A stretch of 64,000 nt of DNA from an uncultured Lachnospiraceae bacterium (lineage in GTDB: Bacteria; Bacillota; Clostridia; Lachnospirales; Lachnospiraceae), in the NCBI GenBank assembly GCA_947173495.1, contig CAMWFQ010000014.1, positions 1-64,000 of the forward strand, read 5' to 3'. This document shows, in pieces, positions 33,227-43,068 of the stretch (positions within the stretch are counted from its first letter, which is position 1; every line of letters begins with the position of its first letter). The translations under genes were made by a program, and so were the position numbers. The notes beneath the pieces are model-generated. The model ran no database searches. It was given only the letters and a program-made list of their open reading frames with translations, and had not been told where the DNA came from.

Positions 33227-34228
33227 ATGTCATACATTGACGTAATCAAAGAGAAAGCAAGGTCGGACAAAAAGACCATTGTCCTGCCAGAGACAACAGA
33301 TAAGAGAACGCTGATCGCGGCGTCTCATGTTTTGGAGGAGGATCTGGCGGATATTATTCTGATCGGCAATGAAGAAAAGATCATGGATGGCGCTACCTGG
33401 CTTGAGATTGATCTGACGGGGGCAACGATCGTAAATCCTGCAAGCTGTGACAAACTGGATGAATATGTGAACTTATTATATGAGACCAGGAAGAACAAAG
33501 GAATGACTCCTGAAAAGGCAAGGGAGATTCTTTTAAACGAGCCTTTAACCCTTGGGGTTATAATGGTAAAAGCGAATGACGCGGATGGTATGGTGGCAGG
33601 GGCCTGTCACGCGACGGCGGATACCCTTCGACCGGCCCTTCAGATCTTAAAGACAGCGCCGGGGGTTAAGCTTGTATCGGGATTTTTCCTCATGTGTGTG
33701 CCGGACTGTGAGTTTGGAGATCACGGGACGTTCCTCTTTGCTGACTGTGGTCTGAATCAGGATCCTACGCCTGAAGAACTGGCAGCCATCGCTGAGTCAT
33801 CGGCAAAGAGCTTTAAGAGCCTGGTGGGATCAAAGCCGGTTATAGCCATGCTTTCCCACTCTACCAAAGGCAGTGCCAAACATGCGCTGGTTGATAAGAT
33901 TGTAGAAGCCACAAGAATCGCCCACGAGCAGTATCCGCATCTGACGCTGGATGGAGAGCTGCAGCTGGATGCAGCTTTGGTACCTCAGGTGGCGAAGACC
34001 AAATCGCCCGGAAGCGAAGTGGCGGGTAAGGCAAATGTTCTGATCTTCCCGAACCTGGACAGCGGAAACATTGGCTATAAGCTGGTGCAGAGGCTTGCCA
34101 AGGCGGAAGCGTACGGCCCTATGCTCCAGGGAATTGCAAAACCGGTGAACGATTTGTCAAGAGGATGTTCCTGGCAGGATATTGTAGGCGTTGTGGCACT
34201 GACGGCTGTACAGGCCCAGCTTGCGTAA
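33227..34228 (+). CDS. pta: Phosphate acetyltransferase
   Basis: This 333-residue single-domain Pta has the family core motifs (V-L-P-E-T-T-D-K-R near the start; G-S-K-P-V-I-A-M-L-S and G-E-L-Q-L-D-A-A later). It converts acetyl-CoA and phosphate to acetyl phosphate. ackA follows 14 bp downstream, completing the acetate and ATP-forming branch. ATG 33227 follows GAAAGGAGAATGGGGA, so the upstream ATG at 33209 is unlikely. Confidence 0.97.
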   Translation: MSYIDVIKEKARSDKKTIVLPETTDKRTLIAASHVLEEDLADIILIGNEEKIMDGATWLEIDLTGATIVNPASCDKLDEYVNLLYETRKNKGMTPEKAREILLNEPLTLGVIMVKANDADGMVAGACHATADTLRPALQILKTAPGVKLVSGFFLMCVPDCEFGDHGTFLFADCGLNQDPTPEELAAIAESSAKSFKSLVGSKPVIAMLSHSTKGSAKHALVDKIVEATRIAHEQYPHLTLDGELQLDAALVPQVAKTKSPGSEVAGKANVLIFPNLDSGNIGYKLVQRLAKAEAYGPMLQGIAKPVNDLSRGCSWQDIVGVVALTAVQAQLA

Positions 34229-34242
34229 AGGGAGGATATGAG

Positions 34243-35445
34243 ATGAAAGATATGAATGTTTTAGTGATTAACTGCGGGAGTTCTTCCCTTAAATTTCAGC
34301 TGATCAATTCTCTCTCTGAGAAGGTGATCGCCAAGGGATTGTGCGAGAGGATCGGTATTGAAGGAAGCCAGATGACGTATACACCGGCAGGCGGAGAAAA
34401 ATATGAGAAAGTGACTCCCATGAAAGATCACACCGAAGCGGTGAGACTGGTTCTGGAGGCGCTCACAGATAAGGATCACGGCGTGGTGAAGAGTCTGAGT
34501 GAGATTGGCGCGGTGGGCCACAGACTGGTGCACGGAGGAGAAAACTTCGCGGGTTCTACGCTGATCAGCGATGAGGTGATACAGGCGATTGAGGAGTGCA
34601 ATGATCTTGCGCCGCTGCATAATCCGGCCAATCTGATTGGAATCCGGGCATGTCAGGAGCTGATGCCGGATACGCCTATGGCCGGAGTATTTGATACTGC
34701 CTTTCATCAGACGATGCCCGAAGAGGCATATCTGTACGGCCTTCCCTACCGTTACTATGAAAAATACAAAGTGAGAAGATACGGCTTCCATGGAACCAGC
34801 CATTCCTATGTATCGAAACGGGCTGCGCAGATACTGGGAAAGGACTATGCAGATCTAAAGATCATCGTCTGCCATCTGGGCAACGGCGCCAGTGTTTCGG
34901 CCGTTAAGAACGGAAAATGCGTGGATACTTCCATGGGACTTACCCCTCTGGAAGGGCTGATCATGGGAACCCGTTCCGGTGATATTGATCCTGCTATTAT
35001 AGAGTTTCTGTGCAATAAAGAGGGAAAATCCGTACATGAGATTCTCAATGTACTGAACAAAGAGTCCGGAGTGTTCGGCTTATCAGAGGGATTTTCTTCT
35101 GATTTCAGAGACCTGGAAAAGGCTTACCGGGCAGGCGAAGCGCCTTCCATTCGCACGATGAAGACCTTTGCCTACCGTGTGGCAAAATATATCGGCGCAT
35201 ACACAGCGGCGATGAACGGCGTGGATGTGATTTGCTTTACTGCCGGTATTGGTGAGAACAGTCCCTTTATCCGTGCGATGATCGCTTCCTATCTGGGGTA
35301 TCTCGGAATTACCATTGACGAGAAGGCAAATGAGAAGCGGGGAGAAGAGATCTGCATATCCGTACCTGAGAGCAATACGAAGGTTCTGGTGGTTCCAACG
35401 AATGAAGAGCTTGCCATTGCCAGAGAAACTGTTGCCTTATTATAA
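34243..35445 (+). CDS. ackA: Acetate kinase
   Basis: This 400-residue ASKHA-fold kinase has N-C-G-S-S-S-L-K near the N-terminus, F-H-G-T-S-H and G-T-R-S-G-D-I-D-P. It makes ATP and acetate from acetyl phosphate. ATG 34243 lies 7 bp after GGAGG. A mini-frame ATG-AGA-TGA at 34238 sits between the ribosome binding site and the start. Confidence 0.97.
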   Translation: MKDMNVLVINCGSSSLKFQLINSLSEKVIAKGLCERIGIEGSQMTYTPAGGEKYEKVTPMKDHTEAVRLVLEALTDKDHGVVKSLSEIGAVGHRLVHGGENFAGSTLISDEVIQAIEECNDLAPLHNPANLIGIRACQELMPDTPMAGVFDTAFHQTMPEEAYLYGLPYRYYEKYKVRRYGFHGTSHSYVSKRAAQILGKDYADLKIIVCHLGNGASVSAVKNGKCVDTSMGLTPLEGLIMGTRSGDIDPAIIEFLCNKEGKSVHEILNVLNKESGVFGLSEGFSSDFRDLEKAYRAGEAPSIRTMKTFAYRVAKYIGAYTAAMNGVDVICFTAGIGENSPFIRAMIASYLGYLGITIDEKANEKRGEEICISVPESNTKVLVVPTNEELAIARETVALL

Positions 35446-35456
35446 ATTTTCGGGTA

Positions 35457-35485
35457 TTGACAAATAGTATGGCTGTTATTATAAT
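35457..35485 (+). promoter_or_regulatory. Promoter of the yceD-rpmF unit
   Basis: TTGACA (35457-35462), 17-bp spacer, TATAAT (35480-35485): both boxes match the consensus exactly. Confidence 0.9.
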
Positions 35486-35545
35486 AGTTTCGGTGTGTAT
35501 TTAGGGATGGACTTAGATATGCCCGTGACACAATGGGAGCTTATT

Positions 35546-36070
35546 ATGTTAATTAATCTGACGGATGTGTTTACATCAGAGGGGAAAGAGAGAGTAGAAA
35601 GCTTACTGTACGAACCGGAAAGCTTTTCCTATGGGAGTGCACGGTACAAGATTCATGAAAAATCTCCGCTGACTCTGCATTTTTCCAATATTGGAAAAGA
35701 AAGAGTCCTGATGGAGGCAGAGATGCGTATGGTGCTGGATATCCCCTGTGACAGGTGTCTGAAGATTGTAAAGGAGCCTGTGGAAATTCACGTTGCGCAG
35801 GAGCTCTTTTCACCTGAAGCAGCCGGACAGAGAGAAGATCAGGACGAGCAGGAGTTCATGCATGGATATGAACTTGATGCAGAAGAGTTCGTGAATGGTG
35901 AAATCATAATTAACATACCTGTGAAGGTGTTGTGCCGGCCGGATTGCAAGGGAATCTGTAAGCAGTGCGGACATGATCTGAATGAAGGAGAGTGCGGCTG
36001 TGATACCTTTGTACCTGATCCCAGAATGGCTGCTATCAAAGATATTTTTAACGGAAATAAGGAGGTGTAA
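35546..36070 (+). CDS. DUF177 / YceD family protein
   Basis: This 174-residue protein has a C-x2-C motif (C-D-R-C) in the middle and a C-terminal cysteine cluster (C-R-P-D-C-K-G-I-C-K-Q-C-G). The family lies directly before rpmF in most bacteria and is linked to 23S rRNA processing. ATG 35546 has GGGAG at 35535-35539. A GTG start at 35495 would fall inside the transcript leader. The stop is 2 bp before rpmF. Confidence 0.92.
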   Translation: MLINLTDVFTSEGKERVESLLYEPESFSYGSARYKIHEKSPLTLHFSNIGKERVLMEAEMRMVLDIPCDRCLKIVKEPVEIHVAQELFSPEAAGQREDQDEQEFMHGYELDAEEFVNGEIIINIPVKVLCRPDCKGICKQCGHDLNEGECGCDTFVPDPRMAAIKDIFNGNKEV

Positions 36071-36072
36071 CG

Positions 36073-36252
36073 ATGTCTATTTGTCCTAAGAATAAAAGTT
36101 CAAAAGCCAGAAGAGATAAGAGGCGAGCAAACTGGAAAATGAGTGCTCCTACACTGGTAAAATGCAGCAAGTGCGGCGCACTGATGATGCCCCACAGAGT
36201 ATGCAGGGCATGCGGTTCTTACAATAAAAAAGAAATCATCAATGTTGATTAA
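36073..36252 (+). CDS. rpmF: 50S ribosomal protein L32
   Basis: This short 59-residue gene begins M-S-I-C-P-K-N-K-S-S. It has the zinc-binding pattern C-S-K-C-G and C-R-A-C-G typical of the four-cysteine form of L32. ATG 36073 follows GGAGGTGTAACG. It is co-transcribed with yceD and followed by a strong terminator. It belongs to the ribosome large subunit. Confidence 0.96.
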   Translation: MSICPKNKSSKARRDKRRANWKMSAPTLVKCSKCGALMMPHRVCRACGSYNKKEIINVD

Positions 36253-36259
36253 TGAAAGT

Positions 36260-36295
36260 AAAAGCAATCCAGTTTCCATTGGGATTGCTTTTTTT
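36260..36295 (+). terminator. Terminator after rpmF
   Basis: AAAGCAATCC pairs with GGATTGCTTT around an 11-nt loop, followed by a T-run. It separates rpmF from plsX, which has its own promoter. Confidence 0.88.
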
Positions 36296-36337
36296 ACATA
36301 AGGATGGTCCGCAAAGGCCGACGATTGATTATTTTGC

Positions 36338-36366
36338 TTGATTTTTATTATATGGTTTAGTATAGT
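36338..36366 (+). promoter_or_regulatory. Promoter of plsX-acpP
   Basis: TTGATT (36338-36343), 17-bp spacer, TATAGT (36361-36366). No clear FapR palindrome was seen near it. Confidence 0.6.
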
Positions 36367-36437
36367 AATAGAGAACTTGAACAGAAAGAAGCGCATAATC
36401 TGAGTGTGCGGAGAAAATATGCGGAAATGAGGAGAAA

Positions 36438-37451
36438 ATGGCAGAATATGTAAATGTGGCTGTTGATGCCATGGGCGGGGATAATGCCCCGGAGCAGATC
36501 GTCAAAGGGGCTGTTGAAGCAGTTGGAGAGGATAGCCGTGTCAGGGTATTCCTCACAGGACAGGAAGAGATTATTAAGAAAGAGCTTTCCGGGTATACAT
36601 ACAATCATGAGCAGATCGAAATTGTGGATGCACCGGATGTGATTGGAACAGCGGAGCCTCCTGTTATGGCGATCCGTAAAAAGAAAGATTCTTCTATCGT
36701 GAGGGCGCTCAACCTGGTAAAGGACGGGACCTGTGACGCTTATGTTTCAGCAGGAAGCACCGGAGCTACGCTGGTTGGCGGTCAGTTGATTGTGGGCAGG
36801 ATCAAAGGAGTGGAGAGACCGCCTCTTGCACCGCTCATTCCCACAGAAAAAGGATGTGCGCTTCTGGTAGACTGTGGGGCCAATGTTGACGCACGGCCTT
36901 CTCATCTGGTACAATTTGCCAAGATGGGGTCTGTTTATATGGAAAGCGTGATGGGAGTCCATAATCCCAAAGTCGGTATTGTCAATATTGGGGCAGAAGA
37001 GGAGAAGGGAAATGCGCTGGTGAAGGAGACCTTTCCTCTGCTCAAGAACTGTCCTGATATCCATTTTATCGGAAGTATAGAGGCCAGAGACATTCCGGCA
37101 GGTCTGGCTGATGTGGTGGTCTGCGAGGCGTTTGTAGGCAATGTGATACTCAAGACTTATGAAGGGGTGGGGGCAACCCTGATTAAACAGGTGAAGGCAG
37201 GGATGATGACGAGCCTTCGCAGCAAAGTGGGCGCCCTTTTGGTGAAACCCGCGCTCAAGGCTACCTTGAAGACCTTTGATCTGGAGCAGTATGGCGGTGC
37301 TCCCATGCTCGGTCTCAACGGTCTTGTAGTGAAGACGCATGGCAGTTCCAAATCCATTGAAATTAAAAATTCTATTCTGCAATGTATTACATTTAAAGAA
37401 CAGAATATCAACCAAAAAATAAAAGAAAAAATAACGATGGAAGAAAATTAG
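36438..37451 (+). CDS. plsX: Phosphate acyltransferase PlsX
   Basis: This 337-residue protein begins [12 protein letters not shown], the PlsX signature. It makes acyl phosphate from acyl-ACP for phosphatidic acid synthesis. acpP follows 14 bp downstream, giving substrate and enzyme in one unit. ATG 36438 is preceded by ATGAGGAGAAA. Confidence 0.97.
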   Translation: MAEYVNVAVDAMGGDNAPEQIVKGAVEAVGEDSRVRVFLTGQEEIIKKELSGYTYNHEQIEIVDAPDVIGTAEPPVMAIRKKKDSSIVRALNLVKDGTCDAYVSAGSTGATLVGGQLIVGRIKGVERPPLAPLIPTEKGCALLVDCGANVDARPSHLVQFAKMGSVYMESVMGVHNPKVGIVNIGAEEEKGNALVKETFPLLKNCPDIHFIGSIEARDIPAGLADVVVCEAFVGNVILKTYEGVGATLIKQVKAGMMTSLRSKVGALLVKPALKATLKTFDLEQYGGAPMLGLNGLVVKTHGSSKSIEIKNSILQCITFKEQNINQKIKEKITMEEN

Positions 37452-37465
37452 AAAGGAAGAGAAAA

Positions 37466-37696
37466 ATGGAATTTGAAAAATTGAAAAAAGTAATTGCCGA
37501 TGTACTTAACGTTGATCCGGAGGAGATCACAATGGAAACCACATTTGTGGATGATCTGGGCGCCGATTCCCTGGATGTCTTTCAGATTGTTATGGGACTG
37601 GAGGAAGAATTTGATATCGAGATTCCGGCGGAAGAAGCCGAAAAGATTACAACTGTGGAGGAAGCAGTCAATCTCATCAAAAATGCAGTCAACTAA
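37466..37696 (+). CDS. acpP: Acyl carrier protein
   Basis: This 76-residue acidic four-helix protein has the phosphopantetheine attachment serine S35 in G-A-D-S-L-D. It carries acyl chains for fatty acid and phospholipid synthesis. It follows plsX and is terminated at 37695-37715. Confidence 0.97.
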   Translation: MEFEKLKKVIADVLNVDPEEITMETTFVDDLGADSLDVFQIVMGLEEEFDIEIPAEEAEKITTVEEAVNLIKNAVN

Positions 37697-37715
37697 AAGC
37701 CCGTTACGGGCTTTT
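37695..37715 (+). terminator. Terminator after acpP
   Basis: AAAAGCCCG-TTA-CGGGCTTTT begins inside the acpP stop codon. The tail has only four T, so some read-through to rnc is possible. Confidence 0.75.
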
Positions 37716-37792
37716 GTGCATCCATAAGCAGGTTCACTGAATGCGGCTTTGATGTACAGTTGAAGAGACAGCGGGAAAGCGTCTCTCTTCGA

Positions 37793-37821
37793 TTGAAAAG
37801 GTATACTGTGAAAAATATATT
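37793..37821 (+). promoter_or_regulatory. Promoter of rnc-smc-ftsY
   Basis: TTGAAA (37793-37798), 17-bp spacer, TATATT (37816-37821). A small GAGAC/GTCTC hairpin lies just upstream. Confidence 0.6.
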
Positions 37822-37882
37822 CTTCACAGACAAATTTATGCTGACGCCCAAATTTACAGAAGTTGGCAGCATGGAGATTATT

Positions 37883-38575
37883 ATGTATAAAGGAAAAGAA
37901 TTGAAGGAACTGGAAAAAAAGATTGGCTATGAGTTTAAAAACAAGAGTCTGCTTTTGCAGGCTCTTACCCATAGCTCTTTTTCCAATGAACAGAAAATTA
38001 ACAAAATGAAAAATTACGAAAGGCTGGAGTTTTTAGGAGATGCAGTTCTGGAACTGTTGTCCAGCCATTTCTTTTTTGAAACCTATCTGGATATGCCGGA
38101 AGGCGAGATGACCCGTCAGCGCTCTTCCATGGTCTGTGAACCTTCGCTGGCCTTCTGCGCCAGGGATCTTTCTCTGGGGGATTATATTCTGTTAGGCAAG
38201 GGCGAGGAGGCGACAGGGGGCAGAATGAGAGATTCCATCATTTCAGACGTGATGGAGGCCGTGATTGGCGCGATCTATCTTGACGGAGGCATTGCGGAGG
38301 CAGATAAATTTGTTAAGAAATATATTCTCTCTGATCTGGAAAACAAACAGCTCTTTTACGACAGCAAGAGCCTGCTTCAGGAAAAGGTGCAGAAATCGGG
38401 AAGCGAACTGACTTACGAACTTGTAAGTGAAACAGGACCTGACCATGACAAAGTATTTGTAGTGGAAGTCAGAATCGATGGAAAGACGGCGGGAAGAGGT
38501 CAGGGACGAAATAAAAAAGCCGCTCAGCAGCAGGCGGCTTATCAGGTGCTGCTTGGTCAAAAATCAGAAGAATAG
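37883..38575 (+). CDS. rnc: Ribonuclease III
   Basis: This 230-residue protein has the signature E-R-L-E-F-L-G-D-A-V (E49 and D53 among the metal ligands) and a C-terminal double-stranded RNA-binding domain. It cleaves structured RNA, including rRNA precursors. ATG 37883 has GGAG six bases upstream. ATGs at 37871 and 37760 would add leader-derived residues. smc starts 7 bp after the stop, as in B. subtilis. Confidence 0.95.
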   Translation: MYKGKELKELEKKIGYEFKNKSLLLQALTHSSFSNEQKINKMKNYERLEFLGDAVLELLSSHFFFETYLDMPEGEMTRQRSSMVCEPSLAFCARDLSLGDYILLGKGEEATGGRMRDSIISDVMEAVIGAIYLDGGIAEADKFVKKYILSDLENKQLFYDSKSLLQEKVQKSGSELTYELVSETGPDHDKVFVVEVRIDGKTAGRGQGRNKKAAQQQAAYQVLLGQKSEE

Positions 38576-38582
38576 GTGCTGT

Positions 38583-41500
38583 ATGTATTTAAAAAGTATT
38601 GAAATTCAGGGTTTTAAATCCTTTGCAAATAAACTGGTATTTAAATTTCATAATGGAATTACGGGAATTGTGGGTCCTAATGGCAGCGGAAAGAGCAATG
38701 TGGCGGATGCAGTGAGGTGGGTGCTGGGCGAGCAGAGAATCAAACAGCTGCGCGGGGCATCCATGCAGGACGTTATTTTTTCCGGTACGGAGATGAGAAA
38801 GCCTCTGGGCTATGCTTATGTGGCTATTACGCTGGACAACTCGGATCATCAGCTTGCCATTGATTTTGATGAGGTGACGGTAGCCAGAAGGATTTATCGT
38901 TCCGGCGAAAGCGAATATCTTTTAAATGGAGCGCCCTGCCGCCTGAAGGATGTGAACGAGCTTTTTTATGATACGGGAATCGGTAAGGAAGGATATTCGA
39001 TCATCGGACAGGGCCAGATTGATAAGATCTTAAGCGGTAAGCCGGAAGAGAGAAGGGAGCTTTTTGACGAGGCCGCAGGAATCGTAAAATTTAAAAAACG
39101 CAAGGTGGCGGCCCAGAAGAAGCTGGAGGATGAAAAACAGAACCTGGTACGCTTAAGCGATATTCTTTCAGAATTGGAAAAACAGGTAGGTCCTCTGGAA
39201 AAGCAGTCGGAAACAGCTAAGGTTTATCTGAAAAAGAAAGAGGAATTAAAGACCAGAGATGTTAATATGTTTCTTCTGGAAAATGCGCATCTCCAGAAGC
39301 AGCTGAAAGAGGTGGAGGAGAAGTATGAGATCGCAAGCCTTGATCTGAAACAGACCACGCAGCAATATGAAAAGATCAGGGAAGAATATGAGCAGATTCA
39401 GGGACAGATCGAGTCGCTGGATGCGGACATTGATACAAAGCGAACGACGCTGACAGATACCAGCGTGCTCAGGGGAAAGCTGGAGGGAGAGCTTGGCGTT
39501 CTGCGGGAGCAGATCAAGTCTGCCAGAAGTAATGAGGAGCACTTTAACGCCAGAAAAGAAGCACTGACTGGTGAAATGGATGCAAAGCTTGCTGCAAAGG
39601 AGGGTATTCTCGCAGATAAGAGAGTGATCGATGATCAGGTTGCCAGAATTGAGACCTCCAGAAATGAAGCCAGAGAGCAGCTTCTTGAGGTTCAGGGCAG
39701 AATTGAGCAACTGAATAGTGAAATTGAGGCCGGAAAAAATACCATTATCGGCGAACTGAATTCCAGAGCGACCATCAAATCAAAGCTGGGGCGTTATGAT
39801 ACTATGATGGAACAGATCAATATCAGAAAGGCTGAGCTGACTTCAAGGCTTCTGAGGATCAAATCTGACGAGGCGCAGCAGGAAGCGGCGATCAGAGATC
39901 TCCAGGAACAGTTTGAGAAAATAAATGTGGAGATTCGCGCGCTGAACGATTCCCAGGAGCAGAAAGAAGAAAAGCTGGCTCTGATCCGGGAAGAGCTTTC
40001 CGGTAAAGATCAGAAACTGCGGGATACACAGGTCAGCTATCATCAGGAGAAGTCACGGCTGGAAGCGCTTACGAATCTCACAGAGCGCTATGAAGGATAT
40101 GGCGGCAGTGTAAAAAAAGTTATGGAATGCCGTGAGAAGGAAAAGGGAATCATAGGTGTTGTAGCGGATATTATAAAAGTAGAGAAAAAATACGAGACAG
40201 CCATTGAGACAGCGCTGGGAGGCAGTATTCAGAATATTGTCACAGAAGACGAGGAAACTGCCAAGAGAATGATTGCCTTTCTGAAGCAGACCAAATCGGG
40301 GCGTGCGACTTTTCTGCCGTTGGACAGTATCACGAATTTACAGGGAATCAGGAGTCAGGAGATCCTGAAAGAAACAGGTGTGATTGGCATGGCGGACGAG
40401 CTTACTCAGGTGGAAGAGAAATACAGAAATGTTGCCAAATCTCTTCTGGGACGGATCGTGGTAGTGGATCATGTGGATCATGCAGTAAAGCTTGCCAGGA
40501 AATATAAATACAGTATCCGGATGGTGACGCTGGAGGGGGAACTTCTGGTACCGGGCGGCGCTATCAGCGGAGGAGCCTTTAAAAACAGCAGTAACCTTCT
40601 TGGAAGACGGAGGGAGATGGAGGAGCTTGAGAGCAGAATCAAAAAGTTCCTGATAGAGATTGACGAGCTGTTAAATGAGATCGAAAGGATTAAGCAGGAA
40701 AGAAACGGACTCCGGTTAAGCCTGGAGGAGGATAAGGCCTGCCTGCAGAGGAAATTTATCGAGCAGAATACGGCCCGTCTCAATGTCATCAAAGCCCAGG
40801 AGCGCAGAGATGAGGCATCGGAAGGTTCTGCCGAATTAAAGGCGGAAGAGCAGGAGATTGAAGAGCAGATCAGTCAGATCAGACAGAACAAGCTGGAGAT
40901 CCAGAGAGAGCTGGAGGATTCTGAGCATCTGGAAAGAAGAGTAGAGCAGGAGATAAGAAAATTCCAGGTGGAGCTGGAGGAAAAACGCAGGGAGGAATCT
41001 GATCAGTCGGCCCATGTCTCGGAATGGGATGTGGAAGTGGAGAAAATGCATCAGCAGCAGGATTTTCATCAGCAGAACGTTGACCGGATAGACAGCGAGA
41101 TCGAGCGGTTTGCCGGGGAGCTGGAAGAGATCAATGAAAGTATCGAGAAAAGCGGTGAAGATACCCGGCACAGGATGGAGAATATTGCGGCGATTGAACA
41201 GACCATTGCGGCGTCACATACAACACTGGGAGATACGGAAAAGCAGCTGAAGGAAGACATGGAAAAAAAGGAAGAGCTTTCCCTGAAACAGAAAAATTTC
41301 TTTGCAGACAGGGAGACACTTTCAGAAAAAATGTCCGGGCTGGATAAAGAGGTATATCGCTTAAATTCCCAGAGAGAAAAATGGCAGGAGACCCTGGAGA
41401 GCAGGATCAATTATATGTGGGATGAATATGAGATCACGCTTTCGGACGCGGCAGCATTAAAAAACGAAGAAATGACGGATTTATCCGTTCTGAAAAAAGA

Positions 41501-42143
41501 GATCGCCGCATTAAAGGAGCAGATCAGAAAGCTGGGAGATGTGAATGTCAATGCCATTGAGGATTATAAAAATCTGATGGAGCGGTATCAGTTTTTAAAA
41601 ACCCAGCATGATGATCTCGTGGAGGCCCAGAAAACACTGGAAGGTATCATCCTGGAGCTGGATGAGGCCATGCGCAGGCAGTTTCATGAAAAATTTGCTG
41701 AGATCGGGAGAGAGTTTGACAAGGTATTCAGAGAATTGTTCGGCGGAGGAAAAGGCACCCTGGAGCTCATGGAGGACGAGGATATTCTGGAGGCGGGAAT
41801 CCGGATTGTGGCGCAGCCGCCCGGCAAAAAGCTCCAGAATATGATGCAGCTTTCCGGCGGTGAAAAGGCGCTTACGGCAATCGCACTCCTGTTTGCCATT
41901 CAGAATCTGAAGCCTTCCCCGTTTTGTCTTCTTGATGAAATAGAGGCGGCTCTGGATGAAAACAATGTGGGGCGCTTTGCAAAATATCTGCATAAGCTCA
42001 CAAAAAATACGCAGTTTATTGTGATCACGCACAGGCGGGGGACCATGGAGAAAGCGGACAGGCTTTATGGCATTACCATGCAGGAGAAAGGCGTTTCCAC
42101 GCTTGTCAGTGTGAATCTGATCGATAAGGAGTTGGAGGACTGA
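38583..42143 (+). CDS. smc: Chromosome segregation protein SMC
   Basis: This 1186-residue SMC ATPase has Walker A G-P-N-G-S-G-K-S (31-38), two long coiled coils (about 170-500 and 680-1015), and a hinge (about 515-675, starting near Y-G-G-S-V-K-K-V). The C-terminal signature is L-S-G-G-E-K-A-L, and Walker B reads L-L-D-E-I-E-A-A-L-D. It organises and compacts the chromosome with ScpAB. ATG 38583 follows AGGTG. ftsY overlaps its stop by one base. Confidence 0.98.
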   Translation: MYLKSIEIQGFKSFANKLVFKFHNGITGIVGPNGSGKSNVADAVRWVLGEQRIKQLRGASMQDVIFSGTEMRKPLGYAYVAITLDNSDHQLAIDFDEVTVARRIYRSGESEYLLNGAPCRLKDVNELFYDTGIGKEGYSIIGQGQIDKILSGKPEERRELFDEAAGIVKFKKRKVAAQKKLEDEKQNLVRLSDILSELEKQVGPLEKQSETAKVYLKKKEELKTRDVNMFLLENAHLQKQLKEVEEKYEIASLDLKQTTQQYEKIREEYEQIQGQIESLDADIDTKRTTLTDTSVLRGKLEGELGVLREQIKSARSNEEHFNARKEALTGEMDAKLAAKEGILADKRVIDDQVARIETSRNEAREQLLEVQGRIEQLNSEIEAGKNTIIGELNSRATIKSKLGRYDTMMEQINIRKAELTSRLLRIKSDEAQQEAAIRDLQEQFEKINVEIRALNDSQEQKEEKLALIREELSGKDQKLRDTQVSYHQEKSRLEALTNLTERYEGYGGSVKKVMECREKEKGIIGVVADIIKVEKKYETAIETALGGSIQNIVTEDEETAKRMIAFLKQTKSGRATFLPLDSITNLQGIRSQEILKETGVIGMADELTQVEEKYRNVAKSLLGRIVVVDHVDHAVKLARKYKYSIRMVTLEGELLVPGGAISGGAFKNSSNLLGRRREMEELESRIKKFLIEIDELLNEIERIKQERNGLRLSLEEDKACLQRKFIEQNTARLNVIKAQERRDEASEGSAELKAEEQEIEEQISQIRQNKLEIQRELEDSEHLERRVEQEIRKFQVELEEKRREESDQSAHVSEWDVEVEKMHQQQDFHQQNVDRIDSEIERFAGELEEINESIEKSGEDTRHRMENIAAIEQTIAASHTTLGDTEKQLKEDMEKKEELSLKQKNFFADRETLSEKMSGLDKEVYRLNSQREKWQETLESRINYMWDEYEITLSDAAALKNEEMTDLSVLKKEIAALKEQIRKLGDVNVNAIEDYKNLMERYQFLKTQHDDLVEAQKTLEGIILELDEAMRRQFHEKFAEIGREFDKVFRELFGGGKGTLELMEDEDILEAGIRIVAQPPGKKLQNMMQLSGGEKALTAIALLFAIQNLKPSPFCLLDEIEAALDENNVGRFAKYLHKLTKNTQFIVITHRRGTMEKADRLYGITMQEKGVSTLVSVNLIDKELED

Positions 42144-43066
42144 TGGCAGGATTTTTCAGCAGATTAAAAGAAGGATTGTCAAAAACCAGAAATAATATTG
42201 TGAGCGGTATCGACTCTGTCTTCAGCGGGTTTTCGTCTATTGACGAGGACTTTTATGAGGAGCTGGAGGAGATCCTGATCATGGGAGATATCGGAGTGAA
42301 CGCTTCCAGCGATATTCTTGCGAGATTAAAGGTTCAGGTGAAGGAAAATCACATCAAAGAGCCGTCAGAGTGTAAAAACTTCCTGATCGAGAGCATGAAA
42401 GAGCAGATGAAGGTAGAAGGGACAGCATATGACTTCGAGAAAGAACAGTCGGTGGTGCTGGTCATCGGCGTCAACGGAGTGGGCAAAACGACTTCCGTAG
42501 GGAAGCTGGCAGGGCAGCTGAAGGAACAGGGAAGGAAAGTCCTGATCGCAGCGGCGGATACATACCGTGCTGCTGCCTGTGAACAGCTGAGCGAGTGGGC
42601 GAAACGGGCAGGGGTTGATATGATCACCGGTTCTCAGGGAGCGGATCCTTCCAGCGTGGTGTACGATGCGGTGAGCGCGGCAAAAGCAAGACATGTGGAT
42701 GTCCTGATCTGCGATACGGCGGGCAGACTTCACAACAAAAAGAATCTGATGGAAGAACTGAAGAAAATGAATCGTATCATTGACAGAGAGTTCCCCGGAG
42801 TTCACAGAGAAAATCTGATCGTTCTGGATGGGACAACCGGGCAAAATGCATTGAATCAGGCGAGAGAATTCAGGGAGACGGCAGAACTGACAGGAATCAT
42901 CCTTACTAAAATGGATGGAACCTCCAAGGGAGGAATCGCGGTTGCCATTCAGTCAGAGCTGCAGATTCCCGTCAAGTATATCGGAGTGGGAGAAAGGCTG
43001 GATGATCTGCAGAAATTTGATCCAGGACAGTTTGTAAATGCATTGTTTGACAGGGAGGAACAGTGA
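42143..43066 (+). CDS. ftsY: Signal recognition particle receptor FtsY
   Basis: This 307-residue SRP-type GTPase has a short N domain and a G domain with G-V-N-G-V-G-K-T-T, D-T-A-G-R and T-K-M-D-G. It lacks the long acidic A domain of E. coli FtsY, as usual in Firmicutes. It docks Ffh-bound ribosomes at the membrane. The start overlaps the smc stop (TGATG). Confidence 0.97.
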   Translation: MAGFFSRLKEGLSKTRNNIVSGIDSVFSGFSSIDEDFYEELEEILIMGDIGVNASSDILARLKVQVKENHIKEPSECKNFLIESMKEQMKVEGTAYDFEKEQSVVLVIGVNGVGKTTSVGKLAGQLKEQGRKVLIAAADTYRAAACEQLSEWAKRAGVDMITGSQGADPSSVVYDAVSAAKARHVDVLICDTAGRLHNKKNLMEELKKMNRIIDREFPGVHRENLIVLDGTTGQNALNQAREFRETAELTGIILTKMDGTSKGGIAVAIQSELQIPVKYIGVGERLDDLQKFDPGQFVNALFDREEQ

Positions 43067-43068
43067 CT

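Noticed and set aside
43051-43068. T-box or leader peptide attenuator before ilvA
   Set aside because: ilvA starts 2 bp after ftsY; there is no room for a leader.
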